DNA of 64,000 nucleotides, from positions 1,077,501 through 1,141,500 of the forward strand of contig JARFJB010001987.1 of NCBI GenBank assembly GCA_036346205.1, in the 5' to 3' direction. Shown here one piece after another: positions 12,872 to 28,099 of the stretch; the first letter of the stretch is position 1, and every line of letters begins with the position of its first letter. Below the pieces are notes generated by a model that was not told where the DNA came from, did not search any database, and saw only the letters and a program-made list of their open reading frames with translations. A program made the translations under genes and the position numbers. The stretch comes from Vesta saturnalis (Eukaryota > Arthropoda > Insecta > Coleoptera > Lampyridae).

Positions 12872-15800
12872 TCATTCCTTATACCCAAATGGAAGAGTAT
12901 CAAAGTTTACAATTCTCCGTCGCTTAGAATAACTTATTCTATATTGTTTAGATTCAGGTCTACTTAATACATTGTAGCACCTATCTCTAACTAAAAGAGA
13001 GTCTTTACTATTACTAAGCACCATATCCTTCATCACTTCAAAATTTATAGCACGAGAGTTTTTATAGTTTAAGTTAATACCCTTCACTTTACACACGGAT
13101 TTAATTGTTTGATCATCGGCTGAAAACACATTATTACTGTAGTTTTTCGGTCCTGCACTAACAAACTCAGCTATATAGCTTCCTCCACCGTACGCTTCCA
13201 GCTCCTCGGTCATCTGACCAAGGAAATCTTCGCAAGTTGGTTTCCAGTCGTCGGGTTTTGCGACAAATATGACAATGTCTGTATCATAATACAGAACGCG
13301 GCGGTCTAGTTTCTCCAGGTAACTATATAATTCTAAACGCGCATGAGCTGTCGTGTAAGCGGCTATGGACACATTAATAGTTTTTTGTGATTGACCTTCA
13401 CCTTCCCGTCTATCCCAATTTACCATTACTACATTATCATTAATAGGGGTAATGGATTGTACCTGAACCAGAGGATCCGTAAACAGTTTGAGGAAATCCT
13501 TTGGCTCAGATACAATACTACACTGAGTTAAATTTTCGCGTTGACCAAACTTACCCCAAAAATAATTCAGCATCAGTTTGGCCAAGTACCTTAAACAGGG
13601 GTTTTTCTTAATATTATTAGCGTCTAGGCGAATTCCCTCCTCATAATATTCAGTTATGTACTGAGCCTTCTCGACTTCTGTCGTGCAATGGCTAGGCCAC
13701 TCTGAGCATTCCTGCTTGAGTTTCAGGAAATTATCGATGTAACCACTAAACAATCCTTCCTGTTTCGTCGCTTTATTATAGGTGGTTACCTCATACTCCC
13801 AAATCTCGAAAACGTCCAAAACTTTATAGTTTTTAGAGATAGCCTTACGCAGCTCGTCAGCTACAAACGTCCCAACGAAACTGCGTTCGATTTCACTATG
13901 CCCACACTCCCTTGATTTAACTCAGAACCATAAGTTCTACATAACAAAAACAACTTGCCATGCATTTTTAGGGGTAAAACAGGGTGGTAGAGATTAGAGG
14001 GCGGTAGTACTCGACATTTAACTAAACCCTCCACCGTGTCCAATGAAATGTGCTTACAATCTAAACCTACATGCAATCTCGGATGACCTACAGGATACCT
14101 TACAATATTTATTTACATAGGGATATAATGAGCACACGTCATAATATATGATTTTCTCACTAATACCGTCACATTCATGATATAGTTTACTGGCATTAGT
14201 GCGGCCACCGTAAAACGCGTTTCGTGGATTTAAAGGTTCGTCATCTTGGTCACCTAGATTCTGTATAAACGCTCTTAACTCATCGTTTGCAAGTATTTGT
14301 TTTTTAAATTCGCATTTCCACTAGGTTATACCCGCGCTCGCGTAGAAACCGGGACCTCGCCGCCGTGTTCTCGTTTCGGGCGAGCATGGAAGCACCAAGC
14401 TTAGGATCAATATTAGCCTGGTTGGGAAAGCATTCCTCGCAACCGTGCCAATACCACCCCTGAAATTCGTAAACGGTATTTGACCCTGCGCAATAACGAT
14501 CGACCTTAACGCCTTCAGGTGTTCTAAATTCACGAGCTTTCCCTGCGTGCTGTATTCTCATTTGCTGTGAATGTTCAATCCAACGTAACCACTGTATTGC
14601 GACCTTTGATTGGTTGTCGGCGCGTCTATACCCGACTTTTGGAATGAGCCCGATTTTGTTTTCTTTGAGGAAAAGCCTACGAAACACTTTATTGCGAGCG
14701 CTAGCAATTGTAGTAGCATCCTCAAACGGATCGACTTTATTTTGGGTCGTGAAGGTGCCCCAGAAACTAATACAACCTTTAACGAGAATCTTAACATCCA
14801 TTAGGCAATATTTCACAATTTCTTCACTCATCTTAAAAACATGATTACTTTGAGTCGCGTGCCAACCTAAAAGTTTTTGCCTCTCTTTCTCAGACATCTG
14901 ATCTGCACAATAATATTCAAGCGGTGGTAAAGGACCCTCGTAATTCTGATTCTCGGATGTGTTGAAGAGAAATGGGAAATACCCCTTGGACTCGGGGAAA
15001 TTGAAAGTTTTCGGAAATGCTGAGAGCGGTGCTGGGATGAAATTAAGGGAGTCAATAAACCTAATATCGTCGCACTGAACGGAAATTAGTTTTAAACCGT
15101 TGGTGATGACTTTAGGTCTCCACCGGTTATTATCAGTTAACATGCATCTAAGCACAAAACACCCATTGTATTCCTGCATGTTATGCGCAATGCATGTAAC
15201 TTTAAATTTTCGCGCTCTCTCGGCAACATACGACAGAAACGATTCAACGGGATTTTCCCTGAAAATGTGCATTCTTTCACTAGAAGTCGAGCATCGCTCA
15301 TCCAAATTGTCGATGCGCTGAATAGAAGTGGAACAAACATTCGCGGCCACGCATAGATTGGGCTCATGCAGAAATCGATCATTCGCCCTCTCACATACCT
15401 TCTCTTGCGTGCACTCCAAATCGTAAAAGATAAACAAAGATGGTTTACCATTTCTACCGTTGCGTCGCACCTTGTTAACAGGCATGTAACAAAGATGACC
15501 AATAGGCTTTTCGTTCATGCACGTGGAGCACTTCAATTGTTTTCAGACACTTTAAACACCTACGCAATGTTTCACATAGTTTAGCATCCTTATGGTTTCT
15601 AAGGCATTCCTGCCCGTAAAAATCTCTTTTGCAATCATTGCACGCAATTTTAGGATTTTGAATGGAACACGGTGGTTTTTGATGACAACTAGGACATCGA
15701 TACATACATTTCGCATGCCGTTTTTTGTCATTACAACGCTTTTTGCACTGTTCGCAGTAATAACTACAAGTAAATGCTGAATTGAGACTAGTAATTGCGT

Positions 15801-16440
15801 TATAGTGCTCATCCTCGAGTATTAAATTTAAAACTACCCTACCCGGTTCCCTAGAACCTTCAAAATAAACTCAAATCACCTACGCGCGAATTATAAACTA
15901 CAACGGTATATGAAGCTAAATGATTTTGAAATGTTTGAATGTGTTCGTAACTACCACCCTGACTAAGATCTACAGAGCTGTTTTGGCAGAGTTGTACAGC
16001 TCGTGCCTGAAGTAAGGGATAACCCAATGCCATGCTACTCCGCATTGTATCGTTAATTCTAAACGCTATTGCTAGGAGTATGGCTCGTGCTAAACAATTG
16101 TTTTCGTTGATTGCTGCGGGGGCAACAATAATACCCTACTTTTTAACCTTACAAAAATTTTAAACCCGTCAAATTTTTACGTCCATAGCCTACAGGTACC
16201 GACACTCTATCCACATTTAAAACTAATAAGTCACTCGAGAAAAAACTAGCATTGCTCTGCACTACCTTTTCAAGTAGTGCCATTATCACTTTCACCGACA
16301 GCTGGTCCACTCTTCTAAATGACAGACCAATTGGTTTGTCCGGGAAATTCGACTTTCTTAACGTAACCCCTACACGGTCTGACGGAGCTGCATCCTAGAC
16401 AGTGTATGCATACAACTCATCGAATGCACTCTACAAAAAG
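12872..16440 (-). pseudogene. Polinton/Maverick protein-primed DNA polymerase B, frame-broken
   Basis: This family B polymerase replicates Polinton (Maverick/adintovirus-like) DNA. The reading frame runs leftward from about 16440 in at least five pieces (about 16440-15860, 15705-15475, 15536-14304, 14076-13861, 13819-12872). Visible motifs in order: a cysteine-rich segment near 15700-15500; exonuclease motif I (F-Y-D-L-E) near 15435; an exonuclease II-like segment (A-H-N-M-Q-E-Y-N-G) near 15180; exonuclease III (Y-C-L-M-D) near 14800; polymerase motif B (N-Y-F-W-G-K-F-G) near 13560; motif C (Y-Y-D-T-D-I) near 13290; and a K-V-K-G-I-N motif near 13090. Motif C normally reads D-T-D-S, and the serine is isoleucine here. 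Frameshifts, stops and that substitution make it non-functional. Confidence 0.88.
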
Positions 16441-16839
16441 ATATGTATTAGATAAATAGGATTTTTAGTAAATGGTATATTTTACCTGTAGCCAGCGAAA
16501 CGTGTCTTACAAGTTAACACCTAATCAATGTATAAATAAATTTCGTATGTTAAACAATCTGTAGATAGGAATTAAAATAAATGTAATAATTTTAATAACA
16601 ATCTCATTTGATAAAAATACGCTAATAAAGTAATATGGGGAAATACAGTCAATTTTGTCGCGCACGTAATTATTACCTAATCAATCCTTTAAATGAGTTT
16701 TATATCATTCAAATATCTGATAAACAAGCTCTAATAAATGTTAATAGTAGACACAGATTAAATAAACTATCTTTTACATCTAATGATTATCTGCGCACCC
16801 TTATCAGAATACAGATTTAAGATCATCTTATAGGGCAAC

Positions 16840-17210
16840 AGATTAGGATCGAGAATTTCCCCGGGCTTAAAAAAAAAATTAATTAATTAATAAAAAATGA
16901 TCAACAAAAAACGACCCTACACGTAGGCATGAAAAAAAATCAAAAAGGCCTTAATCAGGGTTGAAATTCCCATCAAGGGCTGAAAATGACCACCGAAAAG
17001 AAACCATAAAATAAGGGTGAAAAATACACCCCCTCAAGTAAGCGAGTAAAAACAAAAAAGGCCTTAATTAGGGATGAAAATTCCATCAAGGGGTTGAAAA
17101 AGGTCTCCGAAACGAAACCATAAAAAATAAGAATGGAAAATACGAGCTCCCACGTGGGGCATCCTTATGACGTCAAAATCCAAGATAGCGCATGGTGCCG
17201 CTCTTCTACT
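16840..17210. repeat. Dispersed repeat family R1 (TTAATTAGGG / CCATCAAGGGGTTGAAAA units)
   Basis: Short imperfect units of about 50 bp combine a CCTTAATTAGGG-like segment, a GAAAATNCCATCAAGGG-like segment and a CCGAAANGAAACC-like segment. They lead into a block containing TGACGTCAAAATCCAAGAT. The same family appears in either orientation at about 29110-29660, 33080-33440, 52010-52230 and 56740-56920. There is no coding content, and the 89-codon open frame at 17133-17402 has no recognisable domain. Confidence 0.75.
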
Positions 17211-17410
17211 TACACACTAATATTTACATTAATCTCTGAGGTCACAATCGGGTCTTGCATTAAAAAAAAATGTAATCTATTTACTATGGTGTGTACGAAA
17301 AAAAGGGTTTTATTGGCAAACTCTGAGTACAATTTTGCATACGAATTTGAGGTTCACGTCACTGAATCCATAATTGGTTGTTTATGCAGAGGCCACAGTT
17401 AACATGAAAA

Positions 17411-17496
17411 CGTTCGTGTTTTGGAAGAAATTCACTGTGAGGGGCGGGTTATTAGGGGCAGTTTTTGGTTTTTATCAAATATTTCTGAAATAGTTA

Positions 17497-17588
<92 letters not shown>

Positions 17589-17700
17589 TCTGTTCATAAT
17601 AGTCAAGTGTATTTTTCTGTCAGTGTGTCTTACGAACTAGAGACAGTGTTGCGTGTACACGTATAGTGTGTGTGTGTGTCTGTGTGTCTGTGTGTCTGTG

Positions 17701-17779
<79 letters not shown>

Positions 17780-17853
17780 GTGTGTCTGTGTGTCTGTGTG
17801 TCTGTGTGTCTGTGTGTCTGTGTGTCTGTGTGTCTGTGTGTCTGTGTGTCTGT

Positions 17854-17897
<44 letters not shown>

Positions 17898-18090
17898 GTG
17901 CGTGTGTGCGTGTGTGTGCGCGTGTGCGCGTGCGTGCGCGCGTGCGTGCGTGCGTGTGAGCGTGCGTGCGTGCGTGCGTGGTGGTGTGTGGTGTGTGTGT
18001 GTGTGTGTGTGTTTTGGAAGAAATTTAGCGTAGGAGAGGGGGGTTTATTAGAAGTTTTTGTTTTTTAACAAATATTTCTGAACAGTTGTA
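17411..18090. repeat. (TA)n plus (TGTC/TGTG/TGCG)n microsatellites inside an imperfect direct repeat
   Basis: A TA run (about 17500-17583) and a long TGTG/TGTC/TGCG array (about 17660-18012) lie between two related segments. Both segments begin GTGTTTTGGAAGAAATT (17418 and 18010), continue with a GGGG-TTATTAG segment and end AAATATTTCTGAA. The tetranucleotide TGTC is perfect over about 80 bp. Open frames here are repeat translations. Confidence 0.85.
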
Positions 18091-18365
18091 GGTCTAAGAT
18101 ATAAAAATACTAACATATAGATCTTAAACGTATCGATTAATTACGTTCTATGCAATTTTTTGATATGAAGCGTAATTTAGCGGCAAACATATTCCTAAGG
18201 TAAGTGTTAGTTCAACATCAGAATAATTCATTTGATAAGAAAATGTGTAGACATATTTAAAAAAAAATTAAATTTTAGATAACTTTTTTTATAAAGTTTT
18301 TTAATACAAAATAAACTGTCTCAAAATTAATTAAATATGATTGAAAATGCTTAAATTGTATTATC
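18007..18365 (+). repeat. Dispersed repeat; inverted copy at about 59645-60040
   Basis: Read on the minus strand, this stretch matches 59645-60040 through several blocks. Examples are ATGTGTAGACATAT, TTACGTTCTATGCAATTTTTT-like and CAAAATAAACTGTC segments, in the expected reversed order. It looks like a non-coding mobile or duplicated sequence of about 360-390 bp. No ends or target duplication were identified. Confidence 0.7.
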
Positions 18366-18957
18366 GGAATTTTATAAGTTAGTATCGGGCAGACACAAAT
18401 TGAGGACCAAAATGAAATTATAAGGAAGGGTTTATTTTTGTACCTGGAAATGTGACATGAATTGAGGACCAAACTACATAATATTATTATTTGTCTTCTC
18501 ATGGATTTGCAAAACACAGTTTCAAAGATTAGGTATAAAGTAGTAGTAGTTATAGGGGAGAGTTGGGTAAAACGGGATAGTATGGTAAAACTGGATACCC
18601 AGTTTAATTTTAAAACAGGTAGTTCCATCTATCTGATGATGGCTGAACTAATATTCCACGTTGCCTTTCTACGCCCGGCAAGTACTCTTTGGACTTTAGT
18701 TTATCTCTGAACGGCGTGACAGGTGCATTTATTAAAGTGCGAGGCTAAATTATTTCACCTATATAGTTTTCCGTATTTTGCTTTTTTTTTAATTATTAAA
18801 ATATGAACACATGTTTCTCAATGCACCGTTGGGTAAAACGGGATACAGAGTGGTTGGATAAAACAGGATGGTATCCCGTTTTACCCAGCCACATCTATAT
18901 AGTATTGCTTGTATAATTTTATATTTAAAATTATTTCTTTTTTATGTTTGAAGAGCA

Positions 18958-20995
18958 ATGGCTAGTATAAAATAAAAACGGAAAGGCAGAATTGAGACGA
19001 GGACAGTATGCGCCGGGCTGTTGAAGAAGTACTAGAAGGAAGAATGGGGTATCTCAAGGCCTCTAAAGAATATGGGGTTCCTCGTACGACTATTGAAGCA
19101 CGAGTGAAGAAAGTTATGCAGGGTGTTCTCAACAGGTAGGAGTCTGCCAAAAATGGACTAGGACGCCACAAACCTGTTTTCACCTAGTCGAACACATTTT
19201 GTCCATGGAAGCAAGGCTATTTTAACTCTTAACGAATTAAGAAGTTTGGCGTTTGAATTGGCAGATCGTAATGGTTTGCCAAAAGATTTAACAAAAATAA
19301 AAAGAAAGCCGGTAAAGCTTGGTTATACAGCTTTTTAAGCCGGCATCCGAAGATCAAACTTCGTTCACCTGAGCCAACATCACTTGCCAGGGCCATAGGT
19401 TTCAATAGGCCTGCAGTTGACAAATTCTTCAATCTGCTATGTGAAACTATTGAAAAACACAAAATACCCCCTGATCACATCTATAATGTCGATGAGACGG
19501 GTATTATGAGTGCCAAAAAAACGATCGAGATGTTTGTCGTTACGTGGAAAACGACAAGTTGGCTGTTTGTCTTCATAAGAACGTGGAGTTTTGGTAACGG
19601 TGAAGATCTGCATGAGTGCTACTGGTGATTTTTTCCACCAATGATCGTCTTCCCAAGAGCTAGGGCGAAGCCAGAGCTCCTGGATGATGCTCCTGGAAGC
19701 ACAGCTCATTATTATCCATCAGGGTGGATGCAGAAAGAAATATTTTTGAGCTGGTTTGATAAATTTATTTCTTTTTCCAATCCTCCAAAAGAACACCCTG
19801 TGCTTTTGCTTCTTGATGGGCACGCTACCCACACCAAGAATCTGGAGTTGATTCAAAGGGCCAGGGAGAACGGTGTTGTATTACTATGTTTTCCGCCGCA
19901 TACATCTCACCGCCTACAACCTCTGGACGTAAGTTTTATGTCACCACTCAGCACATACTACAGTTCAGAAGGACAAAGATGGATGCAACAGCATGCAGGC
20001 AGGCCTATTACGATATTTAAAATAGGCAAACTTTCTGGAAATGCCTTCATGAAAGCTGCTAGTGTTCTAACAGCGGTAAGTGGATTTAGGAAAACAGGTG
20101 TGCATCCTCTAAATCCAGAGATATTCCCAGACTGGATGTCTGAACCAGCCGAAACTACAAATAGACCTATAGAAGACAATACAAATAGTCAAACTATAGA
20201 TAACGATAAACTGTTACCTGAAATTACAAATTCTTTGCGAAGAACATCATCCATGCCATCAGCAAGAACACCAACGGATACACCACCGAGAACATCACTG
20301 AAACCTTTAAACACCCTACAAAAAATTCAAGCACGAGATCAAGAATATACTGCAAATATCTTAAACACACAAGATACTACCCCAGGTCCAATTCCCGCGA
20401 AGTATTTTTATGGGAATGCCACTCCTTCATGTTCCCACAGCACTGAGAATTTTGCTGTAACGCCAAAACAGGTTGTTCCACTCCCTCAATCAGAAAGAAA
20501 AAATTAATCAAAACGACAGAAGAAGGGGCAAAACTGCAATGTTAACATCGACGCCATATAAAAACGAACTCGAAGACAGTATCAAAAAAAGCTCTGCAAA
20601 GAAGCCAAAATTAAACATCGATGATACGGAAAAAGCAGCCCATATGACCAAACTGAATAAAAAAAATAATGCAAATGCAAATAAGAAGACAACTAGAAGA
20701 AACATAAAAGCAAAGAAACTAATTAAGAATAACTGCAGCACTTCAAAAAAACAATACATGAAAGTAGCAAGACAAGAAAATGCCAATAACAAAAAATTAA
20801 AAGAATGAAGCAGATTGAAGTTCTGAAGAAGAAAGCGAAGAAGCAACATGCATATTTTGCTGTGAACTTTATTCGAATTCTAAGTCAGAAGATGGTTGGA
20901 TAAAGTGTCCACATTGTCAAGGTTGGGCTCATGAAGCGTGTGCAAGAGTGGGAATCGACGACGATGAAGTTTTTATTTGTGACTTTTGTCAATAA
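18958..20995 (+). pseudogene. Tigger/pogo-like DDE transposase with pipsqueak HTH and C-terminal PHD-like finger
   Basis: The N-terminal third is frame-broken. A pipsqueak-type helix-turn-helix is readable at about 19010-19135 (R-R-A-V-E-E-V ... Y-G-V-P-R-T-T-I), and a CENP-B-like HTH follows near 19200-19400. The DDE catalytic core shows Y-N-V-D-E-T-G (Asp codon 19491-19493), L-L-L-L-D-G-H-A-T-H (19814-19816) and L-Q-P-L-D-V (19926-19928), so all three acidic residues survive. The longest open piece (19641-20507, 288 codons) ends early. In other frames a lysine-rich linker (20473-20808) leads to a PHD-like motif at about 20840-20992: C-x2-C ... W-I-K-C-x2-C ... H-x2-C ... C-x2-C. A PHD finger at this position is seen in some insect pogo-like transposases. 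Confidence 0.87.
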
Positions 20996-21152
20996 TAATA
21001 ATCTAAGTTTTTTTTGTGAATGTTCCTTTGTTTAGTTTTTGTAGAATATACGAAAAATCATTTCTCGTAAACAAATTTTATTTTGTTTTTTTTTTGTATT
21101 ACCTACAATAATTATTTTGAATTCCTTATGCTGTCTCCTGAAGGATAAACGT

Positions 21153-24867
<3,715 letters not shown>

Positions 24868-25146
24868 CACTGACTTCAAAGGAGGGGCATTATAACGTTA
24901 TGAAATCTGCAATAGCGTAAGTATCCCGTTTTACGCACCTAGTAGGGTAAAACGGGATACTTGCAACGTAAACAAAATAATGTATATTTCTCTGATATAT
25001 CATCTAATTTCTCATAAATGATAATTGCAATCAAAAGTGCAATTACTAGTGAAATTAGAGGTAAAACATTGTCCTTTGCAGTACTTTATTCAAAAAGCTA
25101 TAAGGTCCTAAACACTAAGTATTCTGTTTTACCCAACTCTCACCTA

Positions 25147-25769
25147 CTTAATCTTTGATAGTTTATTTTTGAAAAAAGTAGGAATTCAGATAAAAATAGA
25201 TATTTATTTCACAATTAACAAAGTATCTTTTAAACATACAATAATTATAGGTACATATTTACATTTAATATTTACACTTTATGAAAATATGATGCAAATT
25301 TTACAAAATCTATTCGTTTTAAAAAACCATTGTTATATTCTAATATTTTAGAAGTTTACATATTTAATCTTCGTCTAACAATTTTGTTGTTACATTTAAC
25401 AGGCTCCTCAAGGCTTTCAATATGCATATAACTATCTGTTTGAAAATTGTTCAAAACGTTTACAAATACATACAATGAAGGGTGCATAAAATAAAAATTT
25501 GAATTAAATCTAGAATGAAAGGACTCGCATGCGTATGCAGAATTTTCTGTAGTTACAACAGGTTCGGCATTTTCCAACCTCCTCAGGTTTTAAAAAATAT
25601 TGTATTAGAATTTATAAAGTTTTCTATGCTAATTAAAGTCTCGTTAACGCAATGAACCCTCATTACCTACCTTAATCCCTAGTACGGTCCATGTGACACA
25701 CATTTTTGCTTCTTTTATTTACAATGTAGCCTATTTGTTATGAACGTATTCAAAAAGTGGACGCACAAT
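25147..25769. other. Intergenic, no gene recognised
   Basis: AT-rich sequence to the right of the Tigger-like element. Open frames of 60-73 codons (25169-25351 and 25356-25577) show no recognisable domain. Confidence 0.5.
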
Positions 25770-25900
25770 TATCCTACAAAAATTATTATTAAAATGATAT
25801 CATTTCTTTTAATTTCCACTTTGTAGGTTAGGAGGTCGTGTGTTGTTCCACTCCAGGTATTTACACTATGTATTACAGCCATAAACAACACCACAGCTAT
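25770..25900 (+). repeat. Direct repeat flanking the 23-finger gene; second copy at about 28780-28890
   Basis: A block of about 110 bp containing ATTTCTTTTAAT, TTTGTAGGTTNGGAGGTCGTGTG and GTTGTTCCACTCCAG-like segments occurs on the same strand on both sides of the zinc-finger gene (25770-25880 and 28780-28890). The left copy continues with the gene's 3' flank, which reappears inverted at 59570-59640. Confidence 0.75.
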
Positions 25901-25927
25901 GTATTACCATACTAACGAAATAAACGT

Positions 25928-28099
25928 CTATTCCCTACCACTGCTTTTGCTACACAGTGTTTTATTTTTGGCAAAATGACGTAATAAATAACTTTTTCGT
26001 TTTGTCGAATAGTCACATTGATTACATATGTAATCAATGCTTACAGTGTGTATTAATTTATGCCTTTTTAAATTGCGGATCAATTTTGTTGAATAATCAC
26101 ATTGATCACATTTGTAATTGGTACTTGAAGTGTGAATGAATTGATGTTTTCTTAAATAATCCTTAAATTGTGATGTATAATCACATTGATTACAATTGTA
26201 ATTAGTACTTGAAGCGTGTTTTAATTGATGATGTTTTAAATTTCGTTTCAAGGCTGATGAATAATCACATTGATTACATTTGTAATTGGTACGTGAAGTG
26301 TGAATTAAGTGATGTTTTCTTAAATAATGCTTCAATTTTGATGAATAATCACATTTGTAATTCGTATCTGTGGTGTGTCTTAATTGATGTTGTTTTAAAT
26401 TGCCCTTAATTTTTGTTGAATAATCACATTGATCACATTTATAAGCGGTAGTTGAAGTGTGTCTCAATTGATGATGTTTTAAGTAGTTCTTTATTTTTGT
26501 TGAATAATCACATTGATCACATTTGTAAGTAGTATATGAAGTGTGCCGTAATTGATGATGTTTTAAATTACGTTTCAATTTTGATGAATAATCACATTGA
26601 TCACATTGGTAATTAGTACTTGTAGTGTGTATTAATTGATGTTGCTTTAAATTGCGCTTCAAATTTGTTGAATAATTACAATGCTCACATTTGTAATTAG
26701 TACTTGAAGTGTGTTTTAATTGATGATGTTTTAAATTTCGTTTCAATACTGATGAATAAACACATTGATCACATTTGTAATTGGTACTTGAAGTGTGAAT
26801 TAACTGATGTTGTCTTAAATAATGCTTCAATTTTGATGAATAATCACATTGATCACATTTATAATTGGTACCTGTGGTGTGTTTTGATTGATGTTGTTTT
26901 AAATTGCGCCTCATTTTTGTTGAATAATCACATTGATCACATTTATAATCGGTAGTTGAAGTGTGTCTTATTTGATGATGTTTTAAGTAGTTCTTTATTT
27001 TTGTTGAATAATCACATTGATCACATTTGTAAGTAGTACATGAAGTGTGCTTTAATTGATGATGTTTTAAATTACGTTTCAATTTTGATGAATAATCACA
27101 TTGATCACATTGGTAATTAATACTTGTAGTGTGCATTAATTGATGTTGCTTTAAATTGCGCTTCAAATTTGTTGAATAATCACAATGATCACATTTGTAA
27201 TTAGTACCTAAAATGTGTCTTAATTGATGACGTTTTAAATTGCATTCCAATTTTGATGAATAATCACATTGATTACATTGATAATTAGTACTTGTAGTGT
27301 GTCTTAATTGATGTTGCCTTAAATTGTCCGTCCTTTTTGTTGAATAATTACATTGATTACATTTGTAATTAGTATTTGAAGTATGTTTTAGTTGATGTTT
27401 ATTTAAATATCCCTTCACTTTTGTTGAATAATTACACTGATCACATTTGTAGATCATACTTAGAGTGTGTCCCAAATGATGACGGTTTAAATAGCCCTTG
27501 ATTTTTGTTGAATAATCACATTGAGTACATTTGTACGTACTACTTGAAGAGTGTCTTAACTGATGTCGTTTAAAATTGCCCTTTACTTTTGTTGAATAAC
27601 CACATTCATCACATTTGTAGTTAATATTTGAAGTGTGCATTACTAGATGTTGTTTTAAATTGCGCTTCACTTTTGATGAATAATCACATTGATTACATTT
27701 GTAAATAGTACTTGAAGTATGTATAAGTAGATGTCTTCTTAAGTATCTATTTAAATTTGTTGAATAGTCACATTGATGACATTTGAATGTACAGTGTGAG
27801 GTATGTATGGCAAGGTGATGTTTTAAATAGCGCTTACATTTTGTAGAATAGTCACATTCATTGCACCCATACAATAGTGAAGATTGTATTACATTTGAAT
27901 CGAATTTTCTTAAATAAGAATCACAGCCTTCTTTAATGTTTGAATTATTTGCATATTCACTTTTTACATTATTAATATCCATATTAACTTCTTGTTTTAT
28001 ATCATTATTTATAATGACTTGTTGTTGGACAAGGAATAGATCGATTGGTTCTTCCTTGAGTTCCAATTTTATTATATTTTTATTAACTTCAGCTGACAT
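25928..28099 (-). CDS. Intronless C2H2 zinc-finger protein with 23-finger array
   Basis: This is a probable nuclear DNA-binding protein of 723 aa. The N-terminus (residues 1-65) is nearly identical to that of the gene at 58650. It carries repeated psi-K-x-E motifs (L-K-E-E, I-K-Q-E, V-K-S-E) that could accept SUMO. Fingers 1-23 follow on a 28-residue period with C-x2-C-x-Y-S-S/T cores and S-S-T-N-Y-K linkers. Fingers 9-14 and 15-20 are a duplicated six-finger block: near-identical DNA at 26581 and 27085 lies exactly 504 bp apart. Finger 19 has lost three residues including a zinc-binding cysteine. The last finger ends H-F-A-K-N-K-x-x-C, an altered knuckle shared with the paralogue. No stops or frameshifts interrupt the frame, so it is probably expressed. 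Confidence 0.88.
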   Translation of the reverse strand: MSAEVNKNIIKLELKEEPIDLFLVQQQVIINNDIKQEVNMDINNVKSEYANNSNIKEGCDSYLRKFDSNVIQSSLLYGCNECDYSTKCKRYLKHHLAIHTSHCTFKCHQCDYSTNLNRYLRRHLLIHTSSTIYKCNQCDYSSKVKRNLKQHLVMHTSNINYKCDECGYSTKVKGNFKRHQLRHSSSSTYKCTQCDYSTKIKGYLNRHHLGHTLSMIYKCDQCNYSTKVKGYLNKHQLKHTSNTNYKCNQCNYSTKRTDNLRQHQLRHTTSTNYQCNQCDYSSKLECNLKRHQLRHILGTNYKCDHCDYSTNLKRNLKQHQLMHTTSINYQCDQCDYSSKLKRNLKHHQLKHTSCTTYKCDQCDYSTKIKNYLKHHQIRHTSTTDYKCDQCDYSTKMRRNLKQHQSKHTTGTNYKCDQCDYSSKLKHYLRQHQLIHTSSTNYKCDQCVYSSVLKRNLKHHQLKHTSSTNYKCEHCNYSTNLKRNLKQHQLIHTTSTNYQCDQCDYSSKLKRNLKHHQLRHTSYTTYKCDQCDYSTKIKNYLKHHQLRHTSTTAYKCDQCDYSTKIKGNLKQHQLRHTTDTNYKCDYSSKLKHYLRKHHLIHTSRTNYKCNQCDYSSALKRNLKHHQLKHASSTNYNCNQCDYTSQFKDYLRKHQFIHTSSTNYKCDQCDYSTKLIRNLKRHKLIHTVSIDYICNQCDYSTKRKSYLLRHFAKNKTLCSKSSGRE

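Noticed and set aside
10246..18012. CACAGA array left of PolB and TGTCTG array right of it as terminal inverted repeats of one Polinton
   Set aside because: The arrays are complementary in composition, but their internal order is wrong for inverted repeats: the ACGC-rich part is inner on the left and outer on the right.
17653..18068. Cysteine/valine/serine-rich open frames
   Set aside because: Translation of TGTC/TGTG/TGCG microsatellite.
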